This document shows, one piece after another, positions 23,805 through 35,149 of a DNA stretch of 64,000 nucleotides. A program made the translations under genes and the position numbers. Source of the DNA: Pyricularia pennisetigena (Eukaryota; Ascomycota; Sordariomycetes; Magnaporthales; Pyriculariaceae); assembly GCF_004337985.1 (NCBI RefSeq), contig NW_021940919.1, forward strand, positions 1,647,874 to 1,711,873. The letters are read 5' to 3'. The first letter of the stretch is position 1. Each line of letters begins with the position of its first letter. Under the pieces are notes generated by a model. That model did no database searches and had not been told where the DNA came from. It saw nothing but the letters and a program-made list of their open reading frames with translations.

Positions 23805-24399
23805 TGTGAACATGGCTAGCGCAGGGCTAATTATATTAGTCACCCTGCATCGAATAAATAAATAAATAACAAATAAAACGTATACGCGTTTATACACACA
23901 AAGTTTTATATATCACGTCTTTGTTCATAGTTTCAACAACAAAACAAATACGTCATATTTAATCTAGCTTAGTGGTATAATGCACGTACCATAACCTATA
24001 TCATATATACGTTGAAGTGCGTGGGTTCGAATCCCGTTGTGGTCGCAGATTTTCTGCGCGTGCATAAGCACAATAGGCCGTTGGGCTCAATAGGTCGGCA
24101 GGTCAGTCACATGAATAAGGCCAAATCATGTGACGTGACCCCGCATTCCGGACATCCGGATCGAAGATCTGCACCTACGGATTCGAACACGTAAATTATA
24201 ACTTAGCCTTAGATTCATCACCTTCACAACCTTCATCGATTCAAAGATTTAACGAATCGATTGTGCAACAACAATATATCATCTCTATTACCCGCTAGCA
24301 GACGGTTATCTGCCATTTTAACGTTCCATTAACCTTATACGTGATCCACTTTTCCCCGCGTTCAAAATTAAGCTTATTCTATCTCGTAACCTCCTCACA
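23805..24399 (+). mobile_element. 595-bp TG...CA insertion, solo-LTR-like, apparently un-RIPed
   Basis: It begins TGTGAACATGGCTAGC and ends ACCTCCTCACA, with TGTGA/TCACA as short inverted ends. TCTCC is duplicated at 23800-23804 and 24400-24404; the sister LTR has one copy (TTTCC near 31456). The ends and 5-bp duplication fit a solo LTR of another family. The base composition differs: CA/TG dinucleotides are common and there is no stop-rich RIP pattern, so it arrived after RIP of its host or was never duplicated. A TATA-like TTTATATATC lies near 23912. It contains the tRNA-like segment at 23958-24053. No protein is convincing; a 60-aa frame at 24012 starts inside the tRNA-like part. Confidence 0.85.
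23958..24053 (+). ncRNA. tRNA-like Pol III promoter segment (A box, B box, T-run)
   Basis: TAGCTTAGTGG at 23965-23975 matches the A box and GGTTCGAATCC at 24024-24034 is a perfect B box, 48 bp apart. A T-stem/loop (GTGGG TTCGAAT CCCGT) can form and TTTT follows at 24050-24053. ACGTA (23984) and TACGT (24008) could form an anticodon-like stem around a 19-nt loop. The expected 5' acceptor strand does not pair with TGTGGTC and there is no T33, so this is a tRNA-derived or SINE-like head, or a dead tRNA gene, rather than a working tRNA. Confidence 0.6.
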
Positions 24400-24782
24400 T
24401 CTCCGACATCGAAATGGGGGTCCGCACGCCAGAAAACGTTCCGGTGCCGCACACGATTTTGAAAAAAAAATATTTTGTATGCGTTGTTAAAAAAACACCC
24501 TTATTTCCATATAAACCATTTCTGGGTTCGCACTAATTTGCTAATTTGGTGAAAATTTCAACTAAATACAGGGTAGCTGACTCGTAAGTGCAGGGTGGGT
24601 ATAAGACCCGGTACAGGGTAAAACCCCATTCGCTGATTTTAAATCGCAGTTCCTGCAATATATACACAAAATATAATAAAAAATCCGACAACCCCAACAG
24701 CCCCATTTCGGCACTATTTATTGTGGCTTATATACAAATAAAAATGGACCCATTATATGCTAAATAACGCATATAATTAACA

Positions 24783-25446
24783 CCCCCTTTTTTTTGCTAC
24801 TATTCACATAAAGTCGGAAAAGAAAATATATAAAAATAAAACTTTAAAAAAAAAACCCGCCTTATGTCCCAACCCGATTCAAACTCCCGATATAAACCCC
24901 CTGGATGATTAAGCCCTTTATACCGACCTATAACCTCCGAAATGGACGAACCCCCGAATTGGAAAAAACCCCCAAAATTGTAACAACCCCCGGATTCGAA
25001 CCCCCGATTTGCATAATATTGACCCACGGAATTAATTATTAAGCCAGGTAGCGAATTAGGCTGTTCGTTGGTAATAATCCAAATGAAGTATATTATATAA
25101 GGTATTTCGAATGCGTAAATCGCCCAAAACACGAGCTTTTTCAATTTTAATTAAATGTTTGGTATAAAATCGGTATAAATTGCTTATTAATTAACCTGTG
25201 CAGGGTAAACTCGGGTAATACGGCCGATATTGGGTTAGCAAAAATCCAATATTTGCAAACAAAGGAAATGTAATAGGTAATTAAGTAACGAACTGATTAA
25301 ATACCTTAAAATTTAATAGGTAAAAACTAAGTTTTCAGGGGTTTAAACCCTATAAACTTTAAAAAGACCTTATAAATTGGAAGCGTTAGGGGTTTTATTA
25401 GGCCATTAGCGGGCATTTGTTTGGACTCCAGGTATTTTAAAGTCAT
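24783..25446 (-). other. C2 polypurine tract and 3' non-coding region
   Basis: From right to left it runs from the RNase H end to the LTR. The CCCCC-rich array (about 24885-25010) is the reverse complement of the C1 G-run array, including GGATTCGAACCCCC. The 114-aa minus frame 24800-25144 spans it and has no counterpart of equal length in C1. Confidence 0.7.
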
Positions 25447-26990
25447 TAATCCTTTTGTAGCTAACTCCCGTACGTAGTGAGATTTTAATAACGTATATTT
25501 AATAGGTTAATGGTGCGTAGTATGATATACGTTAGTTATAAAGCCTGTATTATTTCCAAATATTGCAATAAAACCTTTTAAAGGTAGTCCAATCTTTATA
25601 AATAAGCTTTTAAACCACTGTGTTTCACGCAGGGCTTCCGTTAAAACATCGGTTTCGGTTTTTGGAGTGTTTAAAGCTATAATATTAACCTTTTTGCATT
25701 TCCACGTTATAAGGCCCCCAAATAGGGTATACAAATATCCGTAAATGGATTTTAAATCTTCCCTAGTCCCGGCAAAATCGCTATTACTAAAACCCAGTAA
25801 TTTTAAGCCTTTCAAACCCCCGATTAATAAATTGGGTGGTAATTCGGCTTTAAATACTTTATTTCCGTAATAAATAAATAAAGATTCAATACCCGCTAAA
25901 TAACGTAATAGGTTTTTAGCTGCCGTTAAATGGATTGTAATGGTTTTTATTAAAAAACGTGAAAACCACTGAACCGTAAAACCGATGTCCGGGCGCGTTA
26001 ATAACATTAAATATATAAGGGTACCGATAATACGCTGTAATATTTTGATTTCCAGCGCATTTACGGGCTCCCCCCCGCTATATGTTAGCATACCCGGTTG
26101 TAAGGGAACAGATATAGGTTTGCAATTAGTTAATCCGAACGTTGGTAATGTTTCCTCTATATACTGATTTTAATGGAGCCAAAATAGGCGTTTAAGCCTA
26201 TTTTTTATAACTTGAACGCCTAAAAAATAAGCTGCAGGGCCCCTGTTTTCCAACGCGTAAACCTTATTAAAACGAGCTTTTAAATCCTGAGTATATTGCA
26301 ATTTAGGAACTATTAGCAGGCAGTCGTTTACAAAAGTAACGATAAAATGTTTGGATTTAACGTTATAAAAGACAGCGGGATTAAAAATTAATAATTTGAA
26401 ACCTTTTTTAAAAAATAGGGTTTTAGATTTGTTTTCCCATTTTTTGGACCCTGTTTCAAACCATATAGCGCTTTTTTCAACTGTATAACCTGCAATCTTT
26501 TCGAGTTATAACCCATTTCCATCGAAATTTCAACGGTGGTAGGGTTACAATTTTTTGCCTATTCGTTAAAACCGTTTAGAATTTGCAAATATATATTTAC
26601 GTCGGTAAGGTAACTATTTAACAACGCACCGATAAAATCGATTTGTTCTATTTCCCAATTTTATGTATTAGCTATAGCTACGAATATACGCCGGGTAAGT
26701 GGTATTATTAGTGCTAGCAAAAATTTCGATATAATTTAGGCCTTCGACCTGTAAAAAACCCCTAACAACAAACCTAGTTTTATATTTTATAGGTTTATTA
26801 TTTTTATGCTTTTTTAATTTAAATATCGGCCGGGTAAAAACAAGTTTACGGCTTGTAGGCATTTTAATCTTTGGGATAAAACGGAAAATTTTTGCAGTAA
26901 CGATTTGGTCGAAGTTAAACGCTAAAACAACTAACCATTTAGCATTTTCAGGGCTATTTAAAACCTGTTAGTAATTATTTGGTTTACCAT
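25447..26990 (-). pseudogene. copia reverse transcriptase and RNase H relic (C2)
   Basis: The 194-aa open piece 25507-26091 covers the RT end and RNase H: TRPDIGFTVQWFSRF, AAKNLLRYLAG, LLGFSNSDFAGTREDLKS, GGLITWKCKK, then PKTETDVLTEALRETQW. The RT catalytic box near 26335 reads FVND (FVNN in C1), so one of the two active-site Asp remains. The RT start lies at 26668-26990 (RKLVFTRPIFKLKKHK, YKTRFVVRGFLQVEGLNY). Breaks are TAA/TAG. Confidence 0.92.
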
Positions 26991-28262
26991 TTTTAATGGG
27001 CTTTTTCTTCATTTTTTTTGGTTTGAAAATAAAGATAATGCACGTAATTTATATCCATTAGATCTGGGTTTTCGAACTGCCAATTTAATTCCATATTCTA
27101 TATTTTAGGTGCTGAAAACACCGGAATTTCCGTTGTTTTAGGTACTGGATTAGGTACCGCTACCGTTATAGGCTCTGGGGGGCGAACGGTAGGTTGTACA
27201 GGCCTGGCGGGCATTGTATTTTCAGGGTTTAAATGCCCTGTAACGGGTGGTAATTGCCCTGTATTTTCAGGGTTTTTTGAGGGATAATTATCCGCTGGAA
27301 CGCTGTTGATTTCGTCTTCATGTTCAGAATTAAAATCCCCCTTTAAATCTGTATTTTCCCCCTCTAAAATATGTAACGTTTCCCCTGCAATAACCAAATT
27401 ATCAGCGGTTATACCTTTTATAGTTTTTACGGTAAAGGTTTTGTATACGGCCCGTTTAACGGGTGCGTAAACCAACGTTGTAAAATTTGATAAATGGGCT
27501 AAAAGTTTCACCGTTTCGGTGCGGGGAACTAATTTATTAGATTTTTGGCGTTTTTCCAACGGTATAATAACCTGGCATATAGTGCCAATAACCCGAAAAT
27601 GCCCTAAATTGGGCTTGTGCGGTAATCCAGGTTGGAATTCGGAATAAAAACCTTCGTAAGGTGTTAAATCCCTATTAATTACCGTTGTACGGTTAATTAA
27701 ATTAACCACGGCAGGCAATATATAACACTATAATTATAATGGTAAACCGAAATTTATCCAAAATAATTTTAACGGACCGTTTCGTTAATCCGTTTAAACC
27801 GTGGTTATAGGGATTCGAAATGCTAAAATTAATATTTTTGCTTGTAAACCAAATTTGAAAGTTTTTATTAACTTTATGCCCCCTATCGAAGTGAAAATTT
27901 AGGGGGTAGCGCCCGTATGTAGCCTTTAAAGTTTTAAAAAAGTTTTGAATAGCCATTAAAACCGTAGGTCCGGCTTTATTTTTTAGCGGGATAAACCACC
28001 GAAAACGTGCTTTTCGGTCCACTAATAATAAAAATACGGGCTTTTAATTGTAAGGATTAGGCTTAAAGGTTATTATATTACCCTTTATAAAATCGAAAAT
28101 ATTAGGGGGTGTAAGGAGTGCGACCTTATTTGTACGTTTAATAAAAATAATTTTAATATAAACAATACAAGTAATTGCCCTAATTTTGTCGAAATTAGGT
28201 AGACCTTTTGTGATTTTAGCGGTTTTGTTTTAGCGATAATAGCCCTATATGCCCCAAACGCT
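26991..28262 (-). pseudogene. copia integrase relic (C2)
   Basis: The core piece 27702-28022 has MDRKARFRW (first Asp), FHFDRGHK (second Asp intact, residue 46) and NGLTKRSV, where the catalytic Glu is Lys at residue 81; 46 to 81 is again 35 residues. The next piece 27098-27718 (206 aa) carries VNLINRTTVINRDLTPYEGF and the Pro/Thr-rich tether with two gapped PxxP-like runs (PPVTGHLNPENTMPARPVQP). The residues that died differ from those lost in C1. Confidence 0.9.
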
Positions 28263-30511
28263 TGTGCTATTATAGGGTTTTTTGGGCCTGGATTTCGTTA
28301 TAATTACCTGTAGCTCCGGTTTTTTTAAGGGTTAACCAACCGTCCGTAATCCGTTTTAGGCCTAAAGGGAGGTGATTTACAGGGGCCTGCTTTAAATCCG
28401 ATAATAAAGGAGGTTTTAACAGCGGATCTTTTATATGGGAAACCCCCTTTTTTTCGGAAATAATCCCTTTTATATTAGGTTGCATAAAAGGGTTACCTAA
28501 CGGTGTACCGGGCCTACGGGGCCCAATTTCACGTGGATTTTCAGGGTTTTTACCGCTAAGTTTTTGCGTTACAAGTGAATTTACGGCTATTTCCGTATTT
28601 TGTTCGGGATTTAGCTTTTCCATTACCGTATTTTTTCCGGTTCCGAATCGGTGTAAATTTTATAATCCTCGTAATTTTCGGGGTTTATATTATTTGATCT
28701 TGTTTCCAACGGGGCTGCGTAGCCCTTTGTAACCCCTTGTAAGGCTATGTTAAAAACGGGGCTATACTCACCTATTATACAGGCGTAATTCGAAATTTTT
28801 GGTATATTTCGAATAAGGATATCGCACCCTTTAACTTTTAAACAAAACGAATGTTTAGTGGTATTTAAACGTCCCCACGCCTTGCGATCCTTATCGTATA
28901 AGGTATTTTTTAATAATACCCCCCTGTATTATAGTGTATAAGGCCATTAACGATATTTATTCCAAACGAAGGGATATATAAAACGTTATTTAACGTAACT
29001 TTTTAAATTCGTTAGCTTTTTGGCCGTAACGGACCTGTATTTTTACAGTTCCGGTACCTACAAGCCTAACAGGGCCACCTCCTGTACCGATTTCGACTGT
29101 AAAACCGGGGGTATAATCGGTAAAAAATTGCTTATTTGCAAAAATATGGTGCGTGTTACCTATATCGTACAGGATAGGGTAACCTAGCTTCCATAATTTG
29201 AAAGTCCCTTTTACGCCGCATCCAGGCTTCGTTTTAGCCCTAGAATTAGCTGCTAAAGCCTCTGGTTTTAGCGTTTTACCGGTATTGGTTTCCAAATCCG
29301 AATCCGAACGTAATTTTATAATTCCGCTCATAGCGGAATTAACCTCCTGTTCCAGGGCGTTATACGCTGCGCCTTCGTTAACGTCACCTGGAATCGAGCC
29401 CGTGGATAATTCGAAATCCATAGAAATTATGGACGTTCCAGCGGTTAATTCGCTGGAATTGGAGGATTTAATATTTTTTGCAAAAGCAAAATCCGAATTA
29501 GAGTTTTCACTTTTTTTTCGTGATTTAGAGGTGTTTTCCTGCCCATTATTTTCTTTTTTAACGCCTTTTTTAGCGTTTTTTTACCCGTTTTTTTGCCTTT
29601 AAACCTATAATTAGCGGCTTTAGCCGCTTTAAAAGCTAAAATCGAATTTTCGGATATAAGGTCCGCTATAAGGTATTGCAAATTTAATTTTTCCGAATTT
29701 TAACCTATTGCTTGCAGGGCCCGTTGGGTACTGCGTTGGCGTTCGGTCCAGGTAAGGAATATCCCCTTCAGGGCCCGTAAATATTGATTTCGTACGTTTA
29801 CGGGGTTATTTTGCACGTTGGTATTCGTTAATTTAATTACTAGTAAATTACAACGGTTGTTAAATTCAGGTATTGTTTTTTTAAATTTCGAAAAATTTAA
29901 GCCGTGGAATTCCCGATATAGTGATTTTCGATCAATTTCGGGTGCAACGGGATAATTATTTTCCAGGGTTTTATAAGCCGTTACGGGGCTGGAATGCTAT
30001 ATAATGGATTTTAAAGGTTTTTTGATTAAATTGTTTTTTATAAGTAATTATAAGATTAATTGCTCGTGTTCCGGTACGATATAACCAATTTTAGAGTTGG
30101 AAATAAATTCCGCTGCTTTTGTAGCCCTGAATTGTACTATTAACGCCCAAGTCCACAAATTACAATTGCTAACCCCTACTAATTCACAATTTTCGGGGAA
30201 GGAAAATACCCGTTTCGATAGTTTTTTACCTATTCCGTTACTTAAAATTAGGTTACCAGGTGATTTAAGGGTGCGGTAGCGGGTTTGTTTTCCGAATTAT
30301 TATTAGAATTAGTGGAATTACCGTTTTTTAGGGTTAGTAGGGCAGTTAACTGTTAAATTGTCCTTTAAAATTAATCTATTTGCGTAATTAACGCTTTTAA
30401 TTGCAGGTTTTGGGCCTGTAATTTAACGGTTAAAACTTCGTTTAAATTGCGTTTAAGCCCCTTATTTGTTTGAATGTGGCCTGGAAAGCCCGATATAGGG
30501 ATGTTTTCCAT
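28263..30511 (-). pseudogene. copia gag, protease and linker relic (C2)
   Basis: The reading frame starts at ATG 30511 (MENIPISGFPGHIQTNKG), shared with C3 at 58942. Gag is stop-riddled through 29430. The open piece 28990-29421 (143 aa) holds the Ser/Asp linker and the protease: YDIGNTHHIFANKQFFTDYT, then VRLVGTGTVKIQVR. The GAG-pre-integrase part is about 28650-28990. The piece 28270-28623 (117 aa, RRPGTPLGNPFMQP) is a proline/basic linker before the integrase. No zinc knuckle could be seen in gag. Confidence 0.88.
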
Positions 30512-31274
30512 TGTAGGGTAAGCTGAATTATAGTTGCAATTCGCTAATTTATAGCTATAATCGAATAATTTAATTGCTTAAAGGTGAATACCCTATTTAA
30601 TTTAAAATTCGCTATACCGTTTGCCTTTTAGCGGGTATAGGCCTGTAATTGCCAATTATAGGGCTTCTTACTATTTTCAATGGTTAAAGTCCATTAAAAT
30701 ACAGGGTTGGAATCCCTGAAATCCCCAATTAATGGGTGCCCTGGTATTTGTACCAATCCAAGTGCACGTAACGAATTTAATTCGTTAAATAGGTGCAGGG
30801 TATTATGCAGGGTAAATTAACCACTAACGTAATTTCGCTAATGGGTTTGTGGGCTATTGTAAACCCTATTAAACGCACTAAAATTTAATGGGCTATTAGC
30901 GAACGAATACAGGGGTTTTTGGCCCTAACTCGCTAGCGTGAACCCTATTAAAAATTTGAACCAATTATAATGGCGTGCACGATCCACAAAAACCACACCA
31001 AAAATTTTTGGATTTGCAATGCAAGCGATCGCTGCAGTACCTGAAAAGGCCCAAGTCGAACGTTAATTTGTAGCGATCCCCATTGTAAATACAGGGGGTT
31101 AGGTGCTGACTTCGCGCTTAAAACCAACAACTGTGCACAGAAACAGCAATATTTTCGTTAATATACGTGTTGTAAAAATGCGACAATAACCAAAATAAAG
31201 CCTAAATTCCAGGCTTTCCAGAGATGCAAAATACATTTTAATGCATAAGCTAAAACCTTTCCGGGTTTATAACC
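30512..31274 (-). other. C2 untranslated leader and primer-binding region
   Basis: This is non-coding DNA between the 5' LTR and the gag ATG, matching 58121-58941 in C3. The bases next to the LTR on the minus strand are GGTTATAAACCCGGAAAGG, where a primer-binding site is expected. RIP prevents assigning the primer tRNA. Confidence 0.7.
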
Positions 31275-31835
31275 TGTTAACAATATGGGTTGCTAATAGG
31301 GGGTTAGGTATTAGCCTAAATGCGGCGTGGTGCTAATTGTGTTGTAAAAACCTGTAATTACAAGGTTTAAATGCATTATATTGTTTACTAATTTTTGGAT
31401 TAATAGATTTGATTTATTGGTGGGGGGGATTTTGTTTTGTCTCCCTTACATACTTTCCGACATCGAAATGGGGGTCCGCACGCCAGAAAACGTTCCGGTG
31501 CCGCACACGATTTTGCGAAAAATTATTTTATATGCGTTGTTGAAAAAACACCTTTATTTCCATACAAACCATTTTTGGGTTCGCACTGATTTGCTGATTT
31601 GGTGAAAATTTTAACCAAATATAGGGTAGCTGATTTGTAAGTGCAGGGTGGGTGTAAAACCCGGTACAGGGTAAAACCCCATTCGCTGATTTTGAATCGC
31701 AATTCCTGCAATATATACACAAAATATAACAGAAAATCCGACAGCCCCAATAGCCCCACTTCGGCACTATCTATTGTGGCTTATATACAAATAAAAGTGG
31801 ACCCATTACATGCTAAATAACGCATATAGTTAACA
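31275..31835 (-). mobile_element. 5' LTR of C2, intact length
   Basis: 561 bp. On the minus strand it begins TGTTAACTATATGCG, has a TATA-like GTATATAAG about 45 bp in, and ends CATATTGTTAACA. It is the cleanest LTR of the family here, and the reference for the solo LTR, the truncated LTRs and the empty site of the 595-bp insertion. Confidence 0.95.
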
Positions 31836-31840
31836 AGATT

Positions 31841-34420
31841 GTAACGACAATTACAATTATTAGGGATAATGCATATATAATTTACCAACCAATTAATGGG
31901 GTAATTAATAGCGATTAAAAAGAGTATTAGGTATATCCCAGTTAGACCAAAAGTATTTACCTTCAATTTTTTTTATATTTGAAACCGATTTTGCTATCGG
32001 TATTTAGACCGTCGACGGGTAAAATATTTTAAAAAAACGCAAATTTTTTACGGCAGCCTAAATCGCGTCCGAATTAAAAAGATAACCAATCCAAAAATAA
32101 CCTTTAATTAAAATGGAAAATTGCGTATGGTATACCAAAAACCCGTTAGGATCCTTTCGCGGGCGTCCTCGAAAATTTCCTTTTTTGCGCGGTTTATATT
32201 AGTAAATCAATCGGCGATAGTGGATTGGGTTTGTATGAAATTGAAAAAATCGTTTTATTGGTCGTCGCCAAAAAATTTGGGATAAAATTCGGTAATTTTT
32301 GTTTTAGGTTTGGTAAAAATGGGACGATGGAACCGCCCTTCGTCGTACAAATTGTTGAAAATATTTTTAAATGTTAATAAATCCAATAGGTATATTTAAA
32401 TTTAATTTGCACGTTTTTTTTTCTTTTTTAGCCGTCCGACTTTAATGGGTTTAAAATAGGATCAGGTATTGTTAACGAGCAATATTATCGTCCTATTGTA
32501 GCAGGTGCGGTAAAAACCGAATAAATTAGCGACGTCGATAATTTGGTCGGTTCGCGAACGGGAAATTAAACGATATTAAAATTGCATCAAATGTAAGTTA
32601 TTTAGGGCGATAACGTTATCGGCGATGCTTGTATAATCGGCGATAGCAAATAAAGTGGAAAATTATTCGATATTAAATTTAAGAAAATTGCGGTGATTTC
32701 CATTCAAATCGTTAAAATTTTCCTTGTTTGTAATAACGATTTTTCCCTACCGGCGAAAAATAAAATAAAAAAACTGGTAGCAAATTTTAAATTAATTGTC
32801 GATATAATAACCGTTATATATATATGGTCCAGGGTTAGCGGTTTTAAATTTTAAATCGCCCTTTTTAAAATTAAATCCGGTGGTTATTATCCGCAGGTAA
32901 GTTAATATCGTGGTAAAAATTATAGGAATTATAACCGGTTCAAATTTATTTGCGAATATTTTCAACCCGGGGAGGTTAATATCGCTTTGGCGGATAAAAG
33001 GGGGGATAGGGGGTAAACGACGCCGATTTGCCAAATTATCGAAAATGGGTTTAATACCCCTATCGTTAAATATATCCGGTACGGAGGCCAAGGTTTTTTA
33101 CCAAACGAGCATTTTATTACGTTTAATTTATTTATCGGGGTTATTTATTTTAAAATAAATTAAAAACCCGAATACGTCGGTAATTGAAAATAAATTAATT
33201 AATAATTAAAATTGTACCCGTTATTACAAAATATATAAGGGTAAACGCCAAATTGTAATAGTTGTTATGTTATAGCAATAATTGTTCGGTATTACCGCAA
33301 AAAACTGTAATAATTATTATAGTATAGTAAATAATAGGATATATTAATGCACGTATTATAATAATTGTCGCAATCCAATAAAAAAACATTAATTTATTAT
33401 ATTAATATATTGTACCAAAATATTTGTCGTTTCGTAGCCAAATACAACCATTACCTCGTTTGTATTCGACGAATTACGATTAAAATAGTATGCGAAAATC
33501 TGGCTATTAACGCGTGCTTTTGCTGCGGCGACGTTAATAACGGATTAAAAGCGTTTAAAAGTTTAAGCGATTGGGGTTTCGCTCGTATTACGGAAAATAT
33601 TATTTTCGCGACCGAACCAGGCGGGCGGGTTAATATTATTATTAATTTTAAAACAATTAATATAACCCAAATAGGGTATAATACGAACCCTTTTGGTAAT
33701 ATTCGTATTCCCTGCCCTGCGCCAGGTTATAGTAATTATCGCCGATACGAATTGGTTTTTACCCAGTTAAAAATCCTTCCATAACTAAACGGGCAAACGA
33801 TTTAAAAAATCCGTATCCTTATATAATAGGAAATAATATTCGGGTTATACGAAATTTATTAATTTATTATTTGGCGTCGAATTAGGTTTAGGCTGCGTCC
33901 GCGATACCGAAATAAAATTGGTTTTAACTGGCCGAACGGTGGTAATTTTATATATACGGGGTACGGGCGGTTTATTTAATGGCGCGGGTACCGGGTTAAT
34001 AATAATTTCCGGTTATGGTGCAGGGGGCCGGTTTTTGGGGTTTTTTGGTGGCGGGGATAATACGTTGGTAAATGGTTTAAAAAATATTAAAAAAGTTTGC
34101 AATTGGCGGTTATCCAAATCAGGGGCAGGTTCGGTATAATTATCGTTTATATTAATATTATTATCGTTTTTATTAGCGGACGCGGGGGTAAAATAATTGT
34201 TGTTCTCGCTTATATAAATATCGTCGTTACTATAATCGACGGGGGCGGGGGCAGGTTCGTTATCGCCGGCGTTTATATCGGTATTATTCCCATTTTTATC
34301 GACGGGGGCGGGGGTAAATTTATTATCGCCGGAATTTATATCGGTATTATTTTAATTGTTATTATTATTATTAGGAATAGGGGCAGAATTTAGGGGGATT
34401 CCGCTTGTATCCGAATAACC
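31841..34420 (-). pseudogene. SNF2-helicase relic, N-terminal part (module copy 1)
   Basis: This continues the gene cut by C2. From the N-terminus it shows an Asn/Asp-rich repetitive segment on the minus strand (about 34390-33900), a poorly readable middle, then VPDIFNDRGIKPIFDNLANR (about 33090), GPYIYNGYY (about 32810), and scattered frames (YTSIADNVIALNNLHLMQF near 32600, QFSILIKGYFWIGYLFNSDA near 32080) up to the C2 insertion, immediately before the helicase core. No domain was recognised in this ~850-residue extension. Copy 2 (45499-48050) matches it throughout. Confidence 0.65.
33365..33784 (+). CDS. open frame conserved in both modules, unknown
   Basis: A 139-aa plus-strand frame (ILYQNICRFVAKYNHYLV, INACFCCGDVNNGLKAF, FKTINITQIGYNTN) stays open here and in copy 2 (47060-47437, 125 aa), where frames around it are broken. 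It lies opposite the SNF2 N-terminal relic, whose minus frame has stops here. The conservation could be chance or a real small gene. There is a Cys pair (ACFCCGD) but no recognised domain. Confidence 0.3.
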   Translation: MSQSNKKTLIYYINILYQNICRFVAKYNHYLVCIRRITIKIVCENLAINACFCCGDVNNGLKAFKSLSDWGFARITENIIFATEPGGRVNIIINFKTINITQIGYNTNPFGNIRIPCPAPGYSNYRRYELVFTQLKILP

Positions 34421-35149
34421 TTATAATGTAAAACGGTTTAACCGTGCAAAATTTAATTCCAAAACAATTGCAATATCCGCGTCGTAATTTTCCAAATTTT
34501 TATAATATTAATTTATTTTTTTGGTCCTGGCTCCTTTATATAATGTGGTTATTAGGTTAATAAATAATTCAATATTGTTGGGTATATATTTTAACGTAAA
34601 TTTGGTGGTGGTTTGGGCGGAAGTTTTGCCTTTTTGGCCTTTTTCGGGAATTATAATAATAAAGGACCGTAATTGTAACAATTATTACGGTTTTTGGCGG
34701 ATTAAAACAATTATTATAATTATTATTATAATAAAATTAATTAATTTGTCCCGGATTTAACCGGGTAAGGGGTATTTTTGCGATGCAGGGGCGCTAATTA
34801 TAATTTACCTTTATTACGATTGGGTTAATGCTTGTTTGGGTGGGTAAAGTATAAACAGTTTTATCCAATTAAAATATTTTAATTAAACTTCATAAGGAAT
34901 GTGTTTGCAGAATTTGCTAAAGTAATTTTGCGATTGTCATAATTGTTACGTTTATTGGTTAAAAACTAAACGCTGGTTTAATCGTTACAATTTTTTATTA
35001 ATCGTTACAAAAAGAATTTGGCGGCCGGGAAAAAGGTTTTTATTATAAAAGAGAAGAAAAAAAGCTAATAAAAAAAGGAAGTATTTATACTTGGGTTTAA
35101 GTGTGGGGCTTTTTGCTGATAAAATAAGGTTAAAGTGAAAACGCCAGAA
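34421..35149. other. intergenic region between SNF2 and RecQ relics
   Basis: Several runs of the type TTGTAACAATTATTACG or its inverse occur (34674-34690, 34720-34735, 34935-34955), forming short imperfect palindromes. The same motif is scattered through both modules. No gene was seen; short frames differ between copies. Confidence 0.45.

Larger units (their letters stand above)
23621..24782 (-). mobile_element. 3' LTR of C2, interrupted
   Basis: The LTR parts 23621-23804 and 24405-24782 join to 562 bp, the same as the intact 5' LTR (561 bp at 31275-31835). The reverse polypurine tract CCCCCTTTTTTTT follows at 24783. Confidence 0.93.
23621..31835 (-). mobile_element. complete Ty1/copia retrotransposon C2, nested in the SNF2 relic
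   Basis: The element is 8215 bp including a 600-bp secondary insertion. Both LTRs start TGTTAAC and end GTTAACA, and the 5-bp duplication AGATT flanks the element (23616-23620 and 31836-31840). Module copy 2 holds the empty site (GGGGCAAAATTGTAAC, near 45483-45498). The coding order on the minus strand is gag, protease, integrase, RT, RNase H. It is RIPed but less broken than C1. The open pieces are 28990-29421, 28270-28623, 27702-28022, 27098-27718, 26668-26862 and 25507-26091. Confidence 0.96.

Noticed and set aside
23958..24046. A functional intron-containing tRNA gene
   Set aside because: The A and B boxes are good, but the acceptor stem does not pair and the anticodon loop lacks T33, so a working tRNA is not supported.
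34097..34393. 98-aa plus-strand frame rich in Ile and GGGG (copy 2: 47750-48046)
   Set aside because: It is antisense to the acidic Asn/Asp repeats of the SNF2 N-terminus. The repeats are read more sensibly on the minus strand, where the proline/Asp pattern is typical of disordered regions.
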